DNA from: an uncultured Sphingomonas sp. | Lineage (GTDB): Bacteria; Pseudomonadota; Alphaproteobacteria; Sphingomonadales; Sphingomonadaceae | DNA length: 35,998 bases | NCBI GenBank assembly: GCA_902806275.1 | Contig: CADCVY010000104.1 | Location: 1 to 35,998, forward strand | Direction: 5' to 3' | Part shown: positions 1 to 8,079 of the stretch, piece after piece | Layout of the letters: each line of letters opens with the position of its first letter | How positions within the stretch are numbered: position 1 is the stretch's first letter | Program-made: the position numbers and the translations under genes | Notes under the pieces: generated by a model | Told to the model about the DNA's origin: nothing | The model's input: only the letters and a program-made list of their open reading frames with translations | Database searches by the model: none

Positions 1-435
1 GAGGAACGGGAAGTGGCCGAGATGATCAGGGTGATGATCGCCAATGGTCACGTCAGCGCAGTCCACGATATTTCCGACGGCGGCTTGCTAGTTGCCCTTG
101 CCGAAATGGCGCTCGCCGGAGGCATCGGCGCGACGCTGAATCCGTTCGGCGAGCTCGACGACCCCGGCGAAGGCCAGCGCGGCCGCCTGCGCAGTCGGAT
201 GAGCGCGGCCGCCTTCTACTTCGGCGAGGAGCAGGCCCGCTACCTTGTCAGCACGTTCAAACCGGGCACCATTGCCCGCACGGTCGGATGGATGTCGAGC
301 GGCTGCCGGGAACTCGGAGTGACCGGGGGCGAAGCTCTGGTCGTTGAAGGCCGGCAACTCTCCCTCGCCGACCTCCGCGCGGCGCACGAGGGCTTCTTCC
401 CCAAGCTGATGAGCGCCGACGCCGCGCTGGCGTAA
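1..435 (+). CDS. purL: Phosphoribosylformylglycinamidine synthase subunit PurL, C-terminal part (5' truncated by the window)
   Basis: The reading frame is open from base 1, so the gene begins before the window; about 144 C-terminal residues are visible. PurL (FGAM synthase) converts FGAR, glutamine-derived ammonia and ATP to FGAM in de novo purine synthesis in the cytoplasm. The visible part carries the AIRS-C-type signature HDISDGGLLVALAEMA near window residues 19-32 and a glycine-rich ending typical of the small alphaproteobacterial PurL. The stop overlaps the start of the next gene (TAATG), so the nitroreductase is probably translated by coupling. Two other purine genes, guaA and purA, lie further along the window but are not linked to it. 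The family is clear; the N-terminal domains cannot be judged. Confidence 0.9.
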   Translation, partial: EEREVAEMIRVMIANGHVSAVHDISDGGLLVALAEMALAGGIGATLNPFGELDDPGEGQRGRLRSRMSAAAFYFGEEQARYLVSTFKPGTIARTVGWMSSGCRELGVTGGEALVVEGRQLSLADLRAAHEGFFPKLMSADAALA

Positions 436-1109
436 TGAAAACCGTCCTTTCGCTCCCCTACACTCAGCTTCCGGACCTCGCCGACGGCGATCGCATTGCC
501 CGCGCCCGCGCCTTCCGCGAGGATATGGCCAGCCGGCGAACTTGCCGTATGTTCTCGGACGCGCCGGTGCCCCGCGACGTGATCGAAGAGGCAATCCTCG
601 CCGCCGGCACCGCGCCTTCGGGCGCCAACCACCAGCCGTGGCATTTCGCCGCCGTCTCCTCGCCCAAGCTCAAGCACCGGATCCGCCTAGCTGCCGAGGA
701 GGAGGAGCGTGCCTTCTACGCCGGCAAGGCCGGGCAGGAGTGGCTCAAGGCGCTGGCGCCGCTCGGAACCGACGCGGACAAGTCCTATCTAGACATCGCC
801 CCCTGGCACATCGTCGTGTTCGGCCAGCGCCGCGGCGGCATCGAGCCGGGCGACAACCGGACCAACTATTACGTTACCGAGAGCGTCGGGATTGCGTGCG
901 GTTTTCTGCTTGCCGCGCTGCACCGCGCCGGCCTTGCGACGCTGACCCACACGCCGTCGCCGATGGGGTTTCTGCGGGAGATTTGCGGGCGCCCAAGCAA
1001 TGAGAAGCCGGTGATGGTGATCGTCGCCGGCTTGCCGGCCCAGGATGCGGTCGTGCCCGTCCATGCGACGAAGAAAAAGCCGCTGGAGCAGATCAGCAGT
1101 TGGCTGTAG
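435..1109 (+). CDS. Nitroreductase-family FMN oxidoreductase (iodotyrosine deiodinase-like subgroup)
   Basis: A 224-residue flavoprotein of the nitroreductase fold, probably dimeric and cytoplasmic, using FMN to reduce an unknown substrate. The N-terminal FMN-phosphate motif SRRTCRMFSD (about residues 33-42) and the segment GTAPSGANHQPWH (58-70) match the subgroup that includes bacterial homologues of iodotyrosine deiodinase. A second conserved stretch, ESVGIACGFLLAALH, lies around residue 155. The start ATG overlaps the purL stop by one base, which points to cotranslation with purL, though no metabolic link to purines is obvious. bfd follows about 45 bases downstream. The substrate cannot be inferred from sequence; the family call is firm. 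Confidence 0.88.
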   Translation: MKTVLSLPYTQLPDLADGDRIARARAFREDMASRRTCRMFSDAPVPRDVIEEAILAAGTAPSGANHQPWHFAAVSSPKLKHRIRLAAEEEERAFYAGKAGQEWLKALAPLGTDADKSYLDIAPWHIVVFGQRRGGIEPGDNRTNYYVTESVGIACGFLLAALHRAGLATLTHTPSPMGFLREICGRPSNEKPVMVIVAGLPAQDAVVPVHATKKKPLEQISSWL

Positions 1110-1119
1110 CCGAAACAGT

Positions 1120-1134
1120 TGCGAACGCCTCGCA
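1120..1134. promoter_or_regulatory. Fur-like short palindrome upstream of bfd
   Basis: TGCGA and TCGCA arms separated by 5 bases form a 15-bp palindrome 21 bases before the bfd start. The arms match the outer arms of the larger palindrome at 1357-1379, which suggests that one iron-responsive regulator (Fur/Mur family) sees both. No binding data; short palindromes arise by chance in GC-rich DNA. Confidence 0.3.
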
Positions 1135-1155
1135 TTAGCGGTACATGATTCGGCG

Positions 1156-1350
1156 ATGATCGTTTGCATCTGCAACGCGCTGAGCGAAGACGAAGTCCGC
1201 ACTGCGGCCCGTGCCGGAGCGCCTTGCGCCAAAAGCGCCTACGCCCACCTCGGCTGCGAAGCGCAGTGCGGCAGCTGCCTGTGCTTCGCGCAGGAGATAG
1301 TAGACGAAGAACGCGCACAACTGCTGCAGGTCGACGCCGTCGCTGCCTGA
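1156..1350 (+). CDS. bfd: Bacterioferritin-associated ferredoxin Bfd
   Basis: A 64-residue [2Fe-2S] protein that donates electrons to bacterioferritin so that stored ferric iron can be released. Cysteines 4, 6, 38 and 41 (pattern CxC ... CxxC, here CIC and CGSC) sit exactly where E. coli Bfd places its cluster ligands, and the length is typical. Extra cysteines at 24, 34 and 43 are also present. The reading frame is open upstream, but the ATG at 1156 gives the canonical N terminus MIVCIC; a longer start would add about 37 unrelated residues. bfr follows 112 bases downstream, and Fur-like palindromes flank the gene on both sides, consistent with iron-dependent expression. The residue pattern makes the call secure. 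Confidence 0.93.
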   Translation: MIVCICNALSEDEVRTAARAGAPCAKSAYAHLGCEAQCGSCLCFAQEIVDEERAQLLQVDAVAA

Positions 1351-1356
1351 CGCCAT

Positions 1357-1379
1357 TTGCGACTGACAATCACTCGCAA
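1357..1379. promoter_or_regulatory. Fur-like 23-bp palindrome between bfd and bfr
   Basis: Arms TTGCGACTGA and TCACTCGCAA surround a CAA centre. They are inverted copies with a single mismatched pair. The outline (TTGCGA ... TCGCAA around a TGA...TCA core) resembles Fur-family boxes of alphaproteobacteria. It lies just after the bfd stop and about 83 bases before bfr, above a T-rich stretch that could hold the bfr promoter. The palindrome is seen directly; the regulator is inferred. Confidence 0.5.
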
Positions 1380-1462
1380 GTTTTTCCTAGTTTTCCGCCA
1401 TTTGTTCGCTTCCATGTCCACGCCGCCCGGCGTAGAGCGGTTCCGCATCAGGAGTGTGTAGC

Positions 1463-1942
1463 ATGAAGGGCGATCCGCAGGTCATCCAGCTGTTGAACCA
1501 GGCGCTCAAGAACGAGCTGACCGCGATCAACCAATATTGGCTGCACTACCGCATGCTCGACAATTGGGGCGTGACCAAGCTCGCCGATTACGAGCGCCAC
1601 GAGTCGATCGACGAGATGAAGCACGCCGACCGGATCACCGAGCGGGTGCTATTCCTCGATGGGCTACCCAATCTACAGGCGCTCGGTCGCCTGCGCATCG
1701 GCGAGAATGTCGAAGAAGTGCTGCGCGCCGACTTGGAGGCGGAGCTCGAAGGGGCGATGGTCTACCGCGAGCTGATCGCCCACGCCGAAACCGTCCGCGA
1801 CTATGTGACCCGCGACCTTGCCCGCGAAATCCTCGCCGACGAGGAACAGCACATCGATTTCATCGAGACCCAATTCGAGCTCATCCGCCAGATCGGCATC
1901 CAGAACTACGTCCAGCTGCAGAGCGGGCTGGCCGAGGACTAG
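1463..1942 (+). CDS. bfr: Bacterioferritin
   Basis: A 159-residue subunit of the 24-mer haem-containing iron storage cage. All expected residues are present at E. coli numbering: ferroxidase ligands E18, E51, H54, E94, E127 and H130, plus the inter-subunit haem ligand M52. The ATG at 1463 was chosen because an AGGAG at 1450-1454 lies 8 bases before it; a GTG three codons upstream would overlap that site. bfd lies directly upstream and supplies the electrons for iron release. The gap between them contains the Fur-like palindrome at 1357-1379, so bfr may have its own iron-controlled promoter. Its 3' end overlaps the convergent Hpt gene by 4 bases. Function is certain. Confidence 0.97.
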   Translation: MKGDPQVIQLLNQALKNELTAINQYWLHYRMLDNWGVTKLADYERHESIDEMKHADRITERVLFLDGLPNLQALGRLRIGENVEEVLRADLEAELEGAMVYRELIAHAETVRDYVTRDLAREILADEEQHIDFIETQFELIRQIGIQNYVQLQSGLAED

Positions 1943-2379
1943 ATTCGGCCGAAGCCCTGGTTGGCGACCTTGCGGCCGAACCCGCCCGGTGCGGCGGGTG
2001 CGCGGCTGACCAGCGGGTTGGTGGCCTTTTCGAACAGTTCTACGGTCTGGCCGAACAGGCGCCGCAGCTCGACCACCTTCGGCACCAGCTCGTCCGGGAA
2101 GCGGTGGGTCTCGACGCAGATGCGCGCCGTCGATTCGATCAGCTCCGCGACTTTCGCCAGCGGCTCCGCGCCAAGCTGCCGCGACTCCCCCTTGATGGTA
2201 TGCGCCGGAAGCACCAGCGCGGTTGTATTTTGCTGCCGCATCGCCAGTTCGATTTGCTCGATCGACTTGGCGCCGTCCTCTCGGAAATAGCTCAGGATGC
2301 GGATGAAGCCCGGACCGAGTTCCGCCCGGCTCTTTTCGAAGTGCGCCCACTCGACGATGTCGGGAAGCTCGTTGCTCAA
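1939..2379 (-). CDS. Hpt-domain histidine phosphotransfer protein
   Basis: A small four-helix phosphotransfer protein that would relay a phosphoryl group between a hybrid histidine kinase and a response regulator. The phosphoacceptor motif [12 protein letters not shown] places the histidine at about residue 60 of 146. The C-terminal 30 residues are Pro/Gly-rich and probably unstructured. The preferred start is a TTG at 2379, preceded by an AGGACAGGG stretch a few bases upstream; a GTG at 2433 would add 18 residues but has no visible ribosome site. It lies downstream of der on the same strand, about 80 bases apart, and converges on bfr with a 4-base overlap. No kinase or regulator lies nearby, so its partners are unknown. 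Confidence 0.82.
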   Translation of the reverse strand: MSNELPDIVEWAHFEKSRAELGPGFIRILSYFREDGAKSIEQIELAMRQQNTTALVLPAHTIKGESRQLGAEPLAKVAELIESTARICVETHRFPDELVPKVVELRRLFGQTVELFEKATNPLVSRAPAAPGGFGRKVANQGFGRI

Positions 2380-2458
2380 ATGCCCTGTCCTGTTCCCGAT
2401 CGCCCGCAGGCCGGAGACCCACTGCCCGGTCACTAGCGGGCAAAGAGTAAAATTAGGC

Positions 2459-3811
2459 TTAGCGGCCCTTGTCCGGGTCGAACGGATTGGCGCGGCCGCG
2501 GAAGGTCAGGCGGACCGGGACCGGCCCGATCTTCAGATCGCGCTGCATCGCGTTGAGCAGGTACCGCCGATAGCTATCGGGCAGTTCGTCGACGCGGTTG
2601 CCGAACACCACGAAGCTCGGCGGCCGGTTGTTCACCTGCGTGATGTAGCGCAGCTTGATCCGCTTGCCCCGCGGTGCCGGAGGTGGGTTAGCCTCGACCG
2701 CTCGCTCGAACCAGCGGTTGAGTTCGCCGGTGGATACGCGCTTGCTCCACGCCTCGCGCAGCTCGAAGGCGACCTCGAGAATGGTGTCGATACCCTTGCC
2801 GGTTTTCGCCGAAACGGTGAGCAACGGCACGTCCTTGAGCTGTGACAGTCCTTCGACCAGCGCCGCCTTGACCCCGTTGAACAGGGAAGAGCCATGTTCC
2901 GCCACGTCCCACTTGTTCAGCGCGATGATCAGCGCCCGCCCCTCCTCGACCACCTGGTCGGCGATGCGCAGGTCCTGCGCCTCGAGCCCGCGGGTCGCGT
3001 CCAGCAGCAGGACGACGACTTCGGCATAGTCGATCGAGCGGCGGGTATCCTGCGCCGACAGCCATTCTAGCTTGTCGTCGACCTTGGCCCGCTTGCGCAG
3101 GCCGGCGGTGTCCACCAGCCGCACGGGACGGCCCTTCCATTCCCATTGCAGGCTGATCGAATCACGGGTGATCCCCGCCTCCGGGCCCGTGATCATCCGC
3201 TCTTCGCCAAGCATCCGGTTGACCAGGGTCGACTTGCCGGCGTTGGGCCGCCCGACAATCGCCAGGCTTAGTGGCGCGCTTTCGCTCGGCTCGTCATCGA
3301 CCTCGCCTTCTTCGCGCTCGACGTGCGGGCGAAGCGCTTCGAACAAGTCGGCAACGCCCTCGCCATGCTCGGCGCTAATCGCGAGCGGGTCGCCCAACCC
3401 GAGCCGGTAGGCGTCGAGCACACCGGCCTCGCCAGAGCGGCCTTCCGCCTTGTTAGCGACCACCACCACCGGCGTTTTCTCCACCCGCAGCCAGCGGGCG
3501 ATCTCCTCGTCGAGCGGGGTCAGCCCCTCGCGCGCGTCGATCATGAACAAAGCGGCGTCGGCCTCGCGCACCGCGGCCTCGGTCTGCTTGCGCATGCTCC
3601 CGGGCAGGCTTTGCGCGTCCTCATCCTCGAAGCCGGCGGTGTCGATTACTCGAAACTCGAGTCCGAGCAGGGTCGCGTCGCCCTCCCGGCGGTCGCGGGT
3701 CACGCCCGGGCGATCGTCGACCAGCGCCAGACGCTTGCCGACGAGCCGGTTGAACAGGGTCGATTTTCCGACATTCGGTCGGCCGACGATGGCGACGGTA
3801 GGCAGCGGCAT
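2459..3811 (-). CDS. der: Ribosome biogenesis GTPase Der (EngA)
   Basis: A 450-residue essential GTPase with two tandem G domains followed by a KH-like domain, acting in maturation of the 50S subunit. Domain 1 shows GRPNVGKS (10-17), DTAG (57-60) and NKAE (120-123); domain 2 shows GRPNAGKS (187-194), DTAG (234-237) and NKWD (299-302). The KH-like part covers roughly 350-440. An acidic linker (EREEGEVDDEPSES) joins the two G domains. The gene follows bamB by 43 bases in the same direction; yfgM-bamB-der is a widely conserved neighbourhood in proteobacteria. Length and motifs are fully typical. Confidence 0.97.
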   Translation of the reverse strand: MPLPTVAIVGRPNVGKSTLFNRLVGKRLALVDDRPGVTRDRREGDATLLGLEFRVIDTAGFEDEDAQSLPGSMRKQTEAAVREADAALFMIDAREGLTPLDEEIARWLRVEKTPVVVVANKAEGRSGEAGVLDAYRLGLGDPLAISAEHGEGVADLFEALRPHVEREEGEVDDEPSESAPLSLAIVGRPNAGKSTLVNRMLGEERMITGPEAGITRDSISLQWEWKGRPVRLVDTAGLRKRAKVDDKLEWLSAQDTRRSIDYAEVVVLLLDATRGLEAQDLRIADQVVEEGRALIIALNKWDVAEHGSSLFNGVKAALVEGLSQLKDVPLLTVSAKTGKGIDTILEVAFELREAWSKRVSTGELNRWFERAVEANPPPAPRGKRIKLRYITQVNNRPPSFVVFGNRVDELPDSYRRYLLNAMQRDLKIGPVPVRLTFRGRANPFDPDKGR

Positions 3812-3854
3812 GGCGGCGCCCTAGCAGCGCTCGCCCGCCACGGGGAGTGTTCGC

Positions 3855-5189
3855 CTAGCGGAAAGCGTACAAAGTGGCGTTGTCGTCCAGCACGTAAAGC
3901 GTCGAACCGGCGACCACCGGCGGCAAGCTAATGCCGGAGCGCACGCGCGTCTGGCTCTGGAAGCTGCCCGTGGCCGGATCGACATTGACGATGACGCCGT
4001 TTGAGCCGGCGACGATCAAACGGTTGCCGGCGAGCACCGGGCCGGAATAATCGATCTGGCCCTTCTTGGACTTCGCGCGCTCGAACTGCGGAAGCTGGTT
4101 GATCCAGCGGATCTTGCCAGTCTGCCGCGCGATGCACACCATTTTGCCGTCGTCCGTGACGACGAACACCCAGTCGCCGGCCACCCAAGGGGTGGAAATG
4201 CCGGCGATGTTCAGCTCCCACATGCGCTGCCCGGTCGTCAGCTCCAGCGCAACCATGCGGCCGCCCTGTCCCAGCGCGATCACCTGGCCGCTATCGATCA
4301 CCGGATCGGCGTCAATATCGGTCAGGGAGGATACGCTGGTGCGGATGCTGGTGCGCTGCAGTGTGTCCTGCCAGACCTGCCGCCCGTTCTCATACCGGTA
4401 GGCGTTGAGCTCGCCCGAGGAGAACCCCGCAACCACCGTGCCCTGCGCGATGGCCGGAGCGGCCGAGCCGAAAACGCCGGCAATCTCGAGCGAAGCCGGC
4501 TGCGACCAGTTGGTCTTGCCGTCGGCTTCCTTGAGCGAGAAGATCTGGTTGTCCTGGCTCATCACGTAGATGGCGCCGTTGGCAACGCTGGGGGCGCCAC
4601 GTAGCGGTCCGCCCGGACGCACCTGCCAAACGATCCCGCCGGTGCGCGGATCGAGCGCCGCGACGTAGCCCAACCCGTTGGTGGCATAGATGCGACCGTT
4701 CTCGTGCGCGATGCCACCGCCATAGAGCGAGGCCTCGTTGCCGCGGTCGCTGGGCGTCTGGCTGGCCCACTGCAGCGCGCCGTTCTGAGTGCTGAACGCC
4801 CGCACGGTGCCCAACGTGTCGATGGTGTAGACCCGGTCGCCGACCACGATCGGCTCGCTCGCCAGCCGCGCGGTCAAGCTGCTCCCGCGTCCGGCCTGGA
4901 CAGTGAACGCCGTGCCGAGCACATTGCCGAGCGCAAGGTGACCCATCGACTTGCCGGCATTGCCGCCCGACTGCGCCCACTCGGTGTTTGCAGCCGCGGC
5001 AGGCAAGGTCATCGGCAGCGCGAGAGTCGCGGGGTCCACCTGGATGTCACCTTCGCTGGTCAGCACCGAAATGCGCTGGCCGACCACCGGCGTCTTGGGC
5101 GTCCCCTTCTTGAACGGATTGCAGCCGCTAGTCGCGATCGTCGCCGCGATCAGCAGGGATACGCGAAGGTGCTTCGTGGTGATCATCAT
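3855..5189 (-). CDS. bamB: Outer membrane protein assembly factor BamB (PQQ-like beta-propeller lipoprotein)
   Basis: A 444-residue lipoprotein that supports folding of beta-barrel proteins by the Bam complex at the periplasmic face of the outer membrane. The N terminus is a lipoprotein signal with lipobox TSGC (cysteine at about residue 23). The rest is built from repeated PQQ-type blades, visible as recurring motifs such as GRIYATNGLGYVAALDPRTG and GAIYVMSQDNQIFSL. It lies 5 bases downstream of the YfgM-like gene and upstream of der, the same order as in E. coli. The start at 5189 gives a normal signal peptide. No defects are seen. The BamB assignment rests on fold and context together, since other PQQ-propeller proteins share the fold. 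Confidence 0.93.
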   Translation of the reverse strand: MMITTKHLRVSLLIAATIATSGCNPFKKGTPKTPVVGQRISVLTSEGDIQVDPATLALPMTLPAAAANTEWAQSGGNAGKSMGHLALGNVLGTAFTVQAGRGSSLTARLASEPIVVGDRVYTIDTLGTVRAFSTQNGALQWASQTPSDRGNEASLYGGGIAHENGRIYATNGLGYVAALDPRTGGIVWQVRPGGPLRGAPSVANGAIYVMSQDNQIFSLKEADGKTNWSQPASLEIAGVFGSAAPAIAQGTVVAGFSSGELNAYRYENGRQVWQDTLQRTSIRTSVSSLTDIDADPVIDSGQVIALGQGGRMVALELTTGQRMWELNIAGISTPWVAGDWVFVVTDDGKMVCIARQTGKIRWINQLPQFERAKSKKGQIDYSGPVLAGNRLIVAGSNGVIVNVDPATGSFQSQTRVRSGISLPPVVAGSTLYVLDDNATLYAFR

Positions 5190-5194
5190 CTATC

Positions 5195-5893
5195 CTATTG
5201 AGCCAGGCCCGGCAGTGCCGAGCTTGCATCCACGCCGAGGCTGGACGCGATCTGAACGGAGCGCGCGCGGATTGAATCCGGAACGGTGCGGTCTTTGGCG
5301 ATGGCGCCGTACAACCGGCCGGCTTCCGCCTTCTTGCCCTGCTTGAACAGCGCCGCCGCAGTCATGTCCCCGGCGCTTCCGAACCATGGGCTGCCCGGCT
5401 TGGCGAGCGGGTCCAGCCGAGCGATCACCTCTCCGGGCTTGAGGCTGTCGAACTCCAGCGCGGTCTGCCGGATCAGCGCGATGTCGCGGTACGGCTTGGG
5501 CAAGTCCTCGTCCGTGGCGATCTCGCGGAACCTGGCGGTTGCCGCCTTGACGTCGTTCTGCTCGAGCGCAATCGCCGCCAAGGTGATCAACGCCGACGCC
5601 CGCAGCGCGGGGCCGCCGTCTTCAGCCAACTGGTTCAACTTCTGCGGCGCGCCTGCCATCTTGCCGGTACCGATGTTGCGGTAAACGCTCGCCAATTGCT
5701 CCACCCGGCGTTCGGCGTCCAGCTGCTGGCGGTGTTTCCAATAGATGTATCCGCCGCTTGCCAGCAGAAACAGGACCAGGGCGCCAATCAGCCAGCTGCC
5801 GTACTGCTTCGCAAAGTCGCGCGCGCGGTCCCGCCGCAGGTTCTCGTCAACCTCGCGGAGGAATGTGTCATTGGTATCGGGAGGAAGCGCCAA
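5195..5893 (-). CDS. YfgM-like tetratricopeptide membrane protein (ancillary Sec translocon subunit family)
   Basis: A 232-residue protein with a short cytoplasmic N terminus, one transmembrane helix (about 34-52, rich in Leu/Ala/Gly) and a helical periplasmic TPR-like domain. E. coli YfgM binds SecYEG and periplasmic chaperones; that role is assumed here from family and context. The start is taken as TTG at 5893 because AGAAGG lies 7 bases upstream and the resulting N terminus MALPPDTNDTFLREVDE looks like homologues. A GTG at 5953 would add 20 residues but has no properly spaced ribosome site. It is followed by bamB after 5 bases, and by der. panB lies upstream in the same direction, so a longer transcript is possible. 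Confidence 0.85.
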   Translation of the reverse strand: MALPPDTNDTFLREVDENLRRDRARDFAKQYGSWLIGALVLFLLASGGYIYWKHRQQLDAERRVEQLASVYRNIGTGKMAGAPQKLNQLAEDGGPALRASALITLAAIALEQNDVKAATARFREIATDEDLPKPYRDIALIRQTALEFDSLKPGEVIARLDPLAKPGSPWFGSAGDMTAAALFKQGKKAEAGRLYGAIAKDRTVPDSIRARSVQIASSLGVDASSALPGLAQ

Positions 5894-6016
5894 AGACGAG
5901 CCTTCTGATGCGGTCGGGCCGAAACTCGGGTTTGCCCGCGGTTCCTTCCCCACCCTTGATGAACGGAAGCTGGCACGCGCCGTCTAGCGGCTGCCTCAGC
6001 CAAAGGCAAAGTGCGT

Positions 6017-6898
6017 TTAAGGCTTGGGGCGGTAGGTCTGGTCCGCGGTCGGGAAGGTGCGCGAACGCACTTCCCCGGCATAAGTGGCGGCCGCTTCGCC
6101 GATCCGCGCGGCAAGGTCGTCGTAGCGTTTGACGAAGCGCGGCGTGCGCTCGAACAGCCCAAGCATGTCGTCGGTCACCAAGACCTGCCCGTCACACTCG
6201 GTTGACGCACCAATCCCGATGATCGGGGGAGCGACGCAGGCCGCGACCTCGGTGGCGATCTGCTCAAGCACCCCTTCGACAACGATGCAGAAGGCGCCGG
6301 CATCGGCGACAGCGCGCGCGTCCGCGACGATCTTCTGCGCCTCGCTCGCTTCTCTGCCACGAGCGCCGTAACCGCCAAGAATGTTCACCGCTTGCGGGGT
6401 CAGGCCGACGTGGCCGATGACCGGGACGCCGCGATGGGTGAGGAAAGCAATGGTCTCGGCCATCGCCTCGCCGCCTTCCAGCTTTACCGCGGCGCAGCCC
6501 GTTTCCTTCATGATCCGTGCGGCGCCGGCAAACGCCTGCTCGGGTGAGCCTTCGTAGCTTCCGAACGGCATGTCGACCGCGACCAGCGCGTGCCAGCTGC
6601 CGCGCACGACAGCGGCACCGTGCGCGCACATCATCTCCATTGTCACCGGGATCGTCGACGGCAGGCCGTAGATCACCTGGCCCAGGCTGTCGCCGACCAG
6701 CAGCATGTCGCAGTGCGGATCGAGCAGCTGGGCCATGCGCATGGTGTAGGCGGTCAGCATCACGATCGGCTGCTCGGTACGATAACCATCGCCGGCCGGG
6801 ATCTTGCGGGCACGAAGCCCCGGCACGGTGATGCGCTTGCCGGGCACCGGCGACGGCGTCGCCCGGCTCGTCGCCGTGTCGATGGTGAAGGTCGACAT
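6017..6898 (-). CDS. panB: 3-methyl-2-oxobutanoate hydroxymethyltransferase (ketopantoate hydroxymethyltransferase)
   Basis: A 293-residue TIM-barrel enzyme that transfers a hydroxymethyl group from methylene-tetrahydrofolate to ketoisovalerate, the first step of pantothenate and coenzyme A synthesis. Recognisable family segments are [42 protein letters not shown] and the catalytic-glutamate region IVVEGV, in that order. The start at 6898 (MSTFTID) has AGAAG at a good distance; an ATG at 6922 in the same frame is directly abutted by GAGGAG, which is too close. panC is not adjacent. The N-terminal 40 residues before the barrel are somewhat longer than in E. coli. Function is clear. Confidence 0.96.
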   Translation of the reverse strand: MSTFTIDTATSRATPSPVPGKRITVPGLRARKIPAGDGYRTEQPIVMLTAYTMRMAQLLDPHCDMLLVGDSLGQVIYGLPSTIPVTMEMMCAHGAAVVRGSWHALVAVDMPFGSYEGSPEQAFAGAARIMKETGCAAVKLEGGEAMAETIAFLTHRGVPVIGHVGLTPQAVNILGGYGARGREASEAQKIVADARAVADAGAFCIVVEGVLEQIATEVAACVAPPIIGIGASTECDGQVLVTDDMLGLFERTPRFVKRYDDLAARIGEAAATYAGEVRSRTFPTADQTYRPKP

Positions 6899-7035
6899 GA
6901 ATGCGGCTTCTAGCTGCGCCATCTCCTCACCGCCAGTGTTCGTCGTTACGTGTTCGCAACGTGAGCATCAGGATTTCCGTTCACGCGGCGCGCGGCCGTA
7001 TCGCTTGGCTTGCCGACGGCGGGGGGCGGCTAAGT

Positions 7036-7467
7036 TCAGCGCAGCCAGGCGCGCTGGCGGGAGTGGCGCCCAAACCAGAAGATCGTCCAGGCCAGAGCCG
7101 CGACGACGATGGCGACCGCCAGGTCGTTGGCCGACATCGCCTCGCGCAGCGGAGTGACGAGCAGCAAGCCGGCGAGCCAGATCAGGACCGCGACCAACGA
7201 AACCAGCAGCGCTGGCTCGGCCAGCTTGCGCTTCATCACCAGCAGGATCGCTCCGGCCAGGCCGGCCCAAACCGCCGTCGCATAAGCGCCCGTGACCCAC
7301 ATCGGCTCCGCCTGCAGCGCGGCTCGCCGGTCGATCGGCACGGCGGCCGGGTCGGTGGAGACGTGCATCAAGTAGCTGGCACAACCCACCGCCATGAACA
7401 GCAGCGAAGCCACTGCCGCCGGCATGAACCATCGCGCGATCGGCCGCGGCGCATATTGGTCGTCCAT
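7036..7467 (-). CDS. Uncharacterised four-helix inner membrane protein
   Basis: A 143-residue protein whose family I do not recognise by name. Hydrophobic segments at about 13-33, 57-78, 84-104 and 114-133 predict four transmembrane helices with both ends in the cytoplasm; the C terminus is basic (RHSRQRAWLR). The linker between helices 1 and 2 (about 36-55) would be periplasmic. The ATG at 7467 gives the start MDDQYAPRP; the frame extends upstream but without support. It begins 17 bases after the Rrf2-type regulator ends, on the same strand, so the two are probably cotranscribed and the regulator may control it. panB follows after about 137 bases. Confidence 0.75.
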   Translation of the reverse strand: MDDQYAPRPIARWFMPAAVASLLFMAVGCASYLMHVSTDPAAVPIDRRAALQAEPMWVTGAYATAVWAGLAGAILLVMKRKLAEPALLVSLVAVLIWLAGLLLVTPLREAMSANDLAVAIVVAALAWTIFWFGRHSRQRAWLR

Positions 7468-7484
7468 GTTCCCCTGTCCCCCGA

Positions 7485-7922
7485 CTATTGCCCGTTGCCG
7501 AGCCGCTCCTCCCATTCCGCCCCTTGCGCGAGCGAGATCGAGTCCAGCACGGCGGTGCTCTGGTCACGCAGCACTGCAAAGGCCCGGCGGATAGCGCAGG
7601 TCGCCTCGTCGTGGCAGTCGCCGCACGGCGCGTAGAAGTTGACGCTGGCGCACGACACCAGCGCGATCGGCCCTTCCATCGAGCGCACGATCTCACCGAA
7701 CGAAATCTGATCGGGCGTGCGGGCGAGGACATAGCCGCCCTTGGGCCCGCGATTGCTTTTCACCAGCCCGGCTTTCTTGAGGTCCAGCATGATCAGTTCG
7801 AGATATTTGGGCGGCACCCGCTGCGTTTCCGCGATCCGGCTGAGCTGGACGGGCCGACCGGCCTGCTCCTCGGCAAGGAACAGCAAGGAACGGAGAGCAT
7901 AGCGGGTTTTCTGAGCGATCAT
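7485..7922 (-). CDS. Rrf2-family transcriptional regulator with a C-terminal cysteine cluster
   Basis: A 145-residue winged-helix regulator. The N terminus MIAQKTRYALRSLLFLAEE and the recognition region (RVPPKYLELIMLDLKKAGLVKSNRGPKGGY, about 36-64 in pieces) are typical Rrf2. Cysteines lie at 91, 100, 103 and 109. Rrf2 sensors such as IscR, RirA and NsrR hold an Fe-S cluster with three cysteines in this region, so this protein may sense iron, cluster status or NO. The spacing (8, 2 and 5 residues between) differs from IscR, so I do not give a gene name. The ATG at 7922 is the only start giving a family-like N terminus. The small membrane protein follows after 17 bases and is a likely target. 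Confidence 0.88.
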   Translation of the reverse strand: MIAQKTRYALRSLLFLAEEQAGRPVQLSRIAETQRVPPKYLELIMLDLKKAGLVKSNRGPKGGYVLARTPDQISFGEIVRSMEGPIALVSCASVNFYAPCGDCHDEATCAIRRAFAVLRDQSTAVLDSISLAQGAEWEERLGNGQ

Positions 7923-8079
7923 GGTCGCGCGCGAAGGTAGCCGCCCGCGGCTTCGGAGGCAAAGGCCGCGTGCGGGGCGCACGGCATTGCGGCGGGCGAC
8001 GCTTGGCCAGCGACGACGAGCGCACCCGGTTCGCCCCCTTGATCGTTAACCCCTGCGCAATTCAACAAGGAGACCAATC

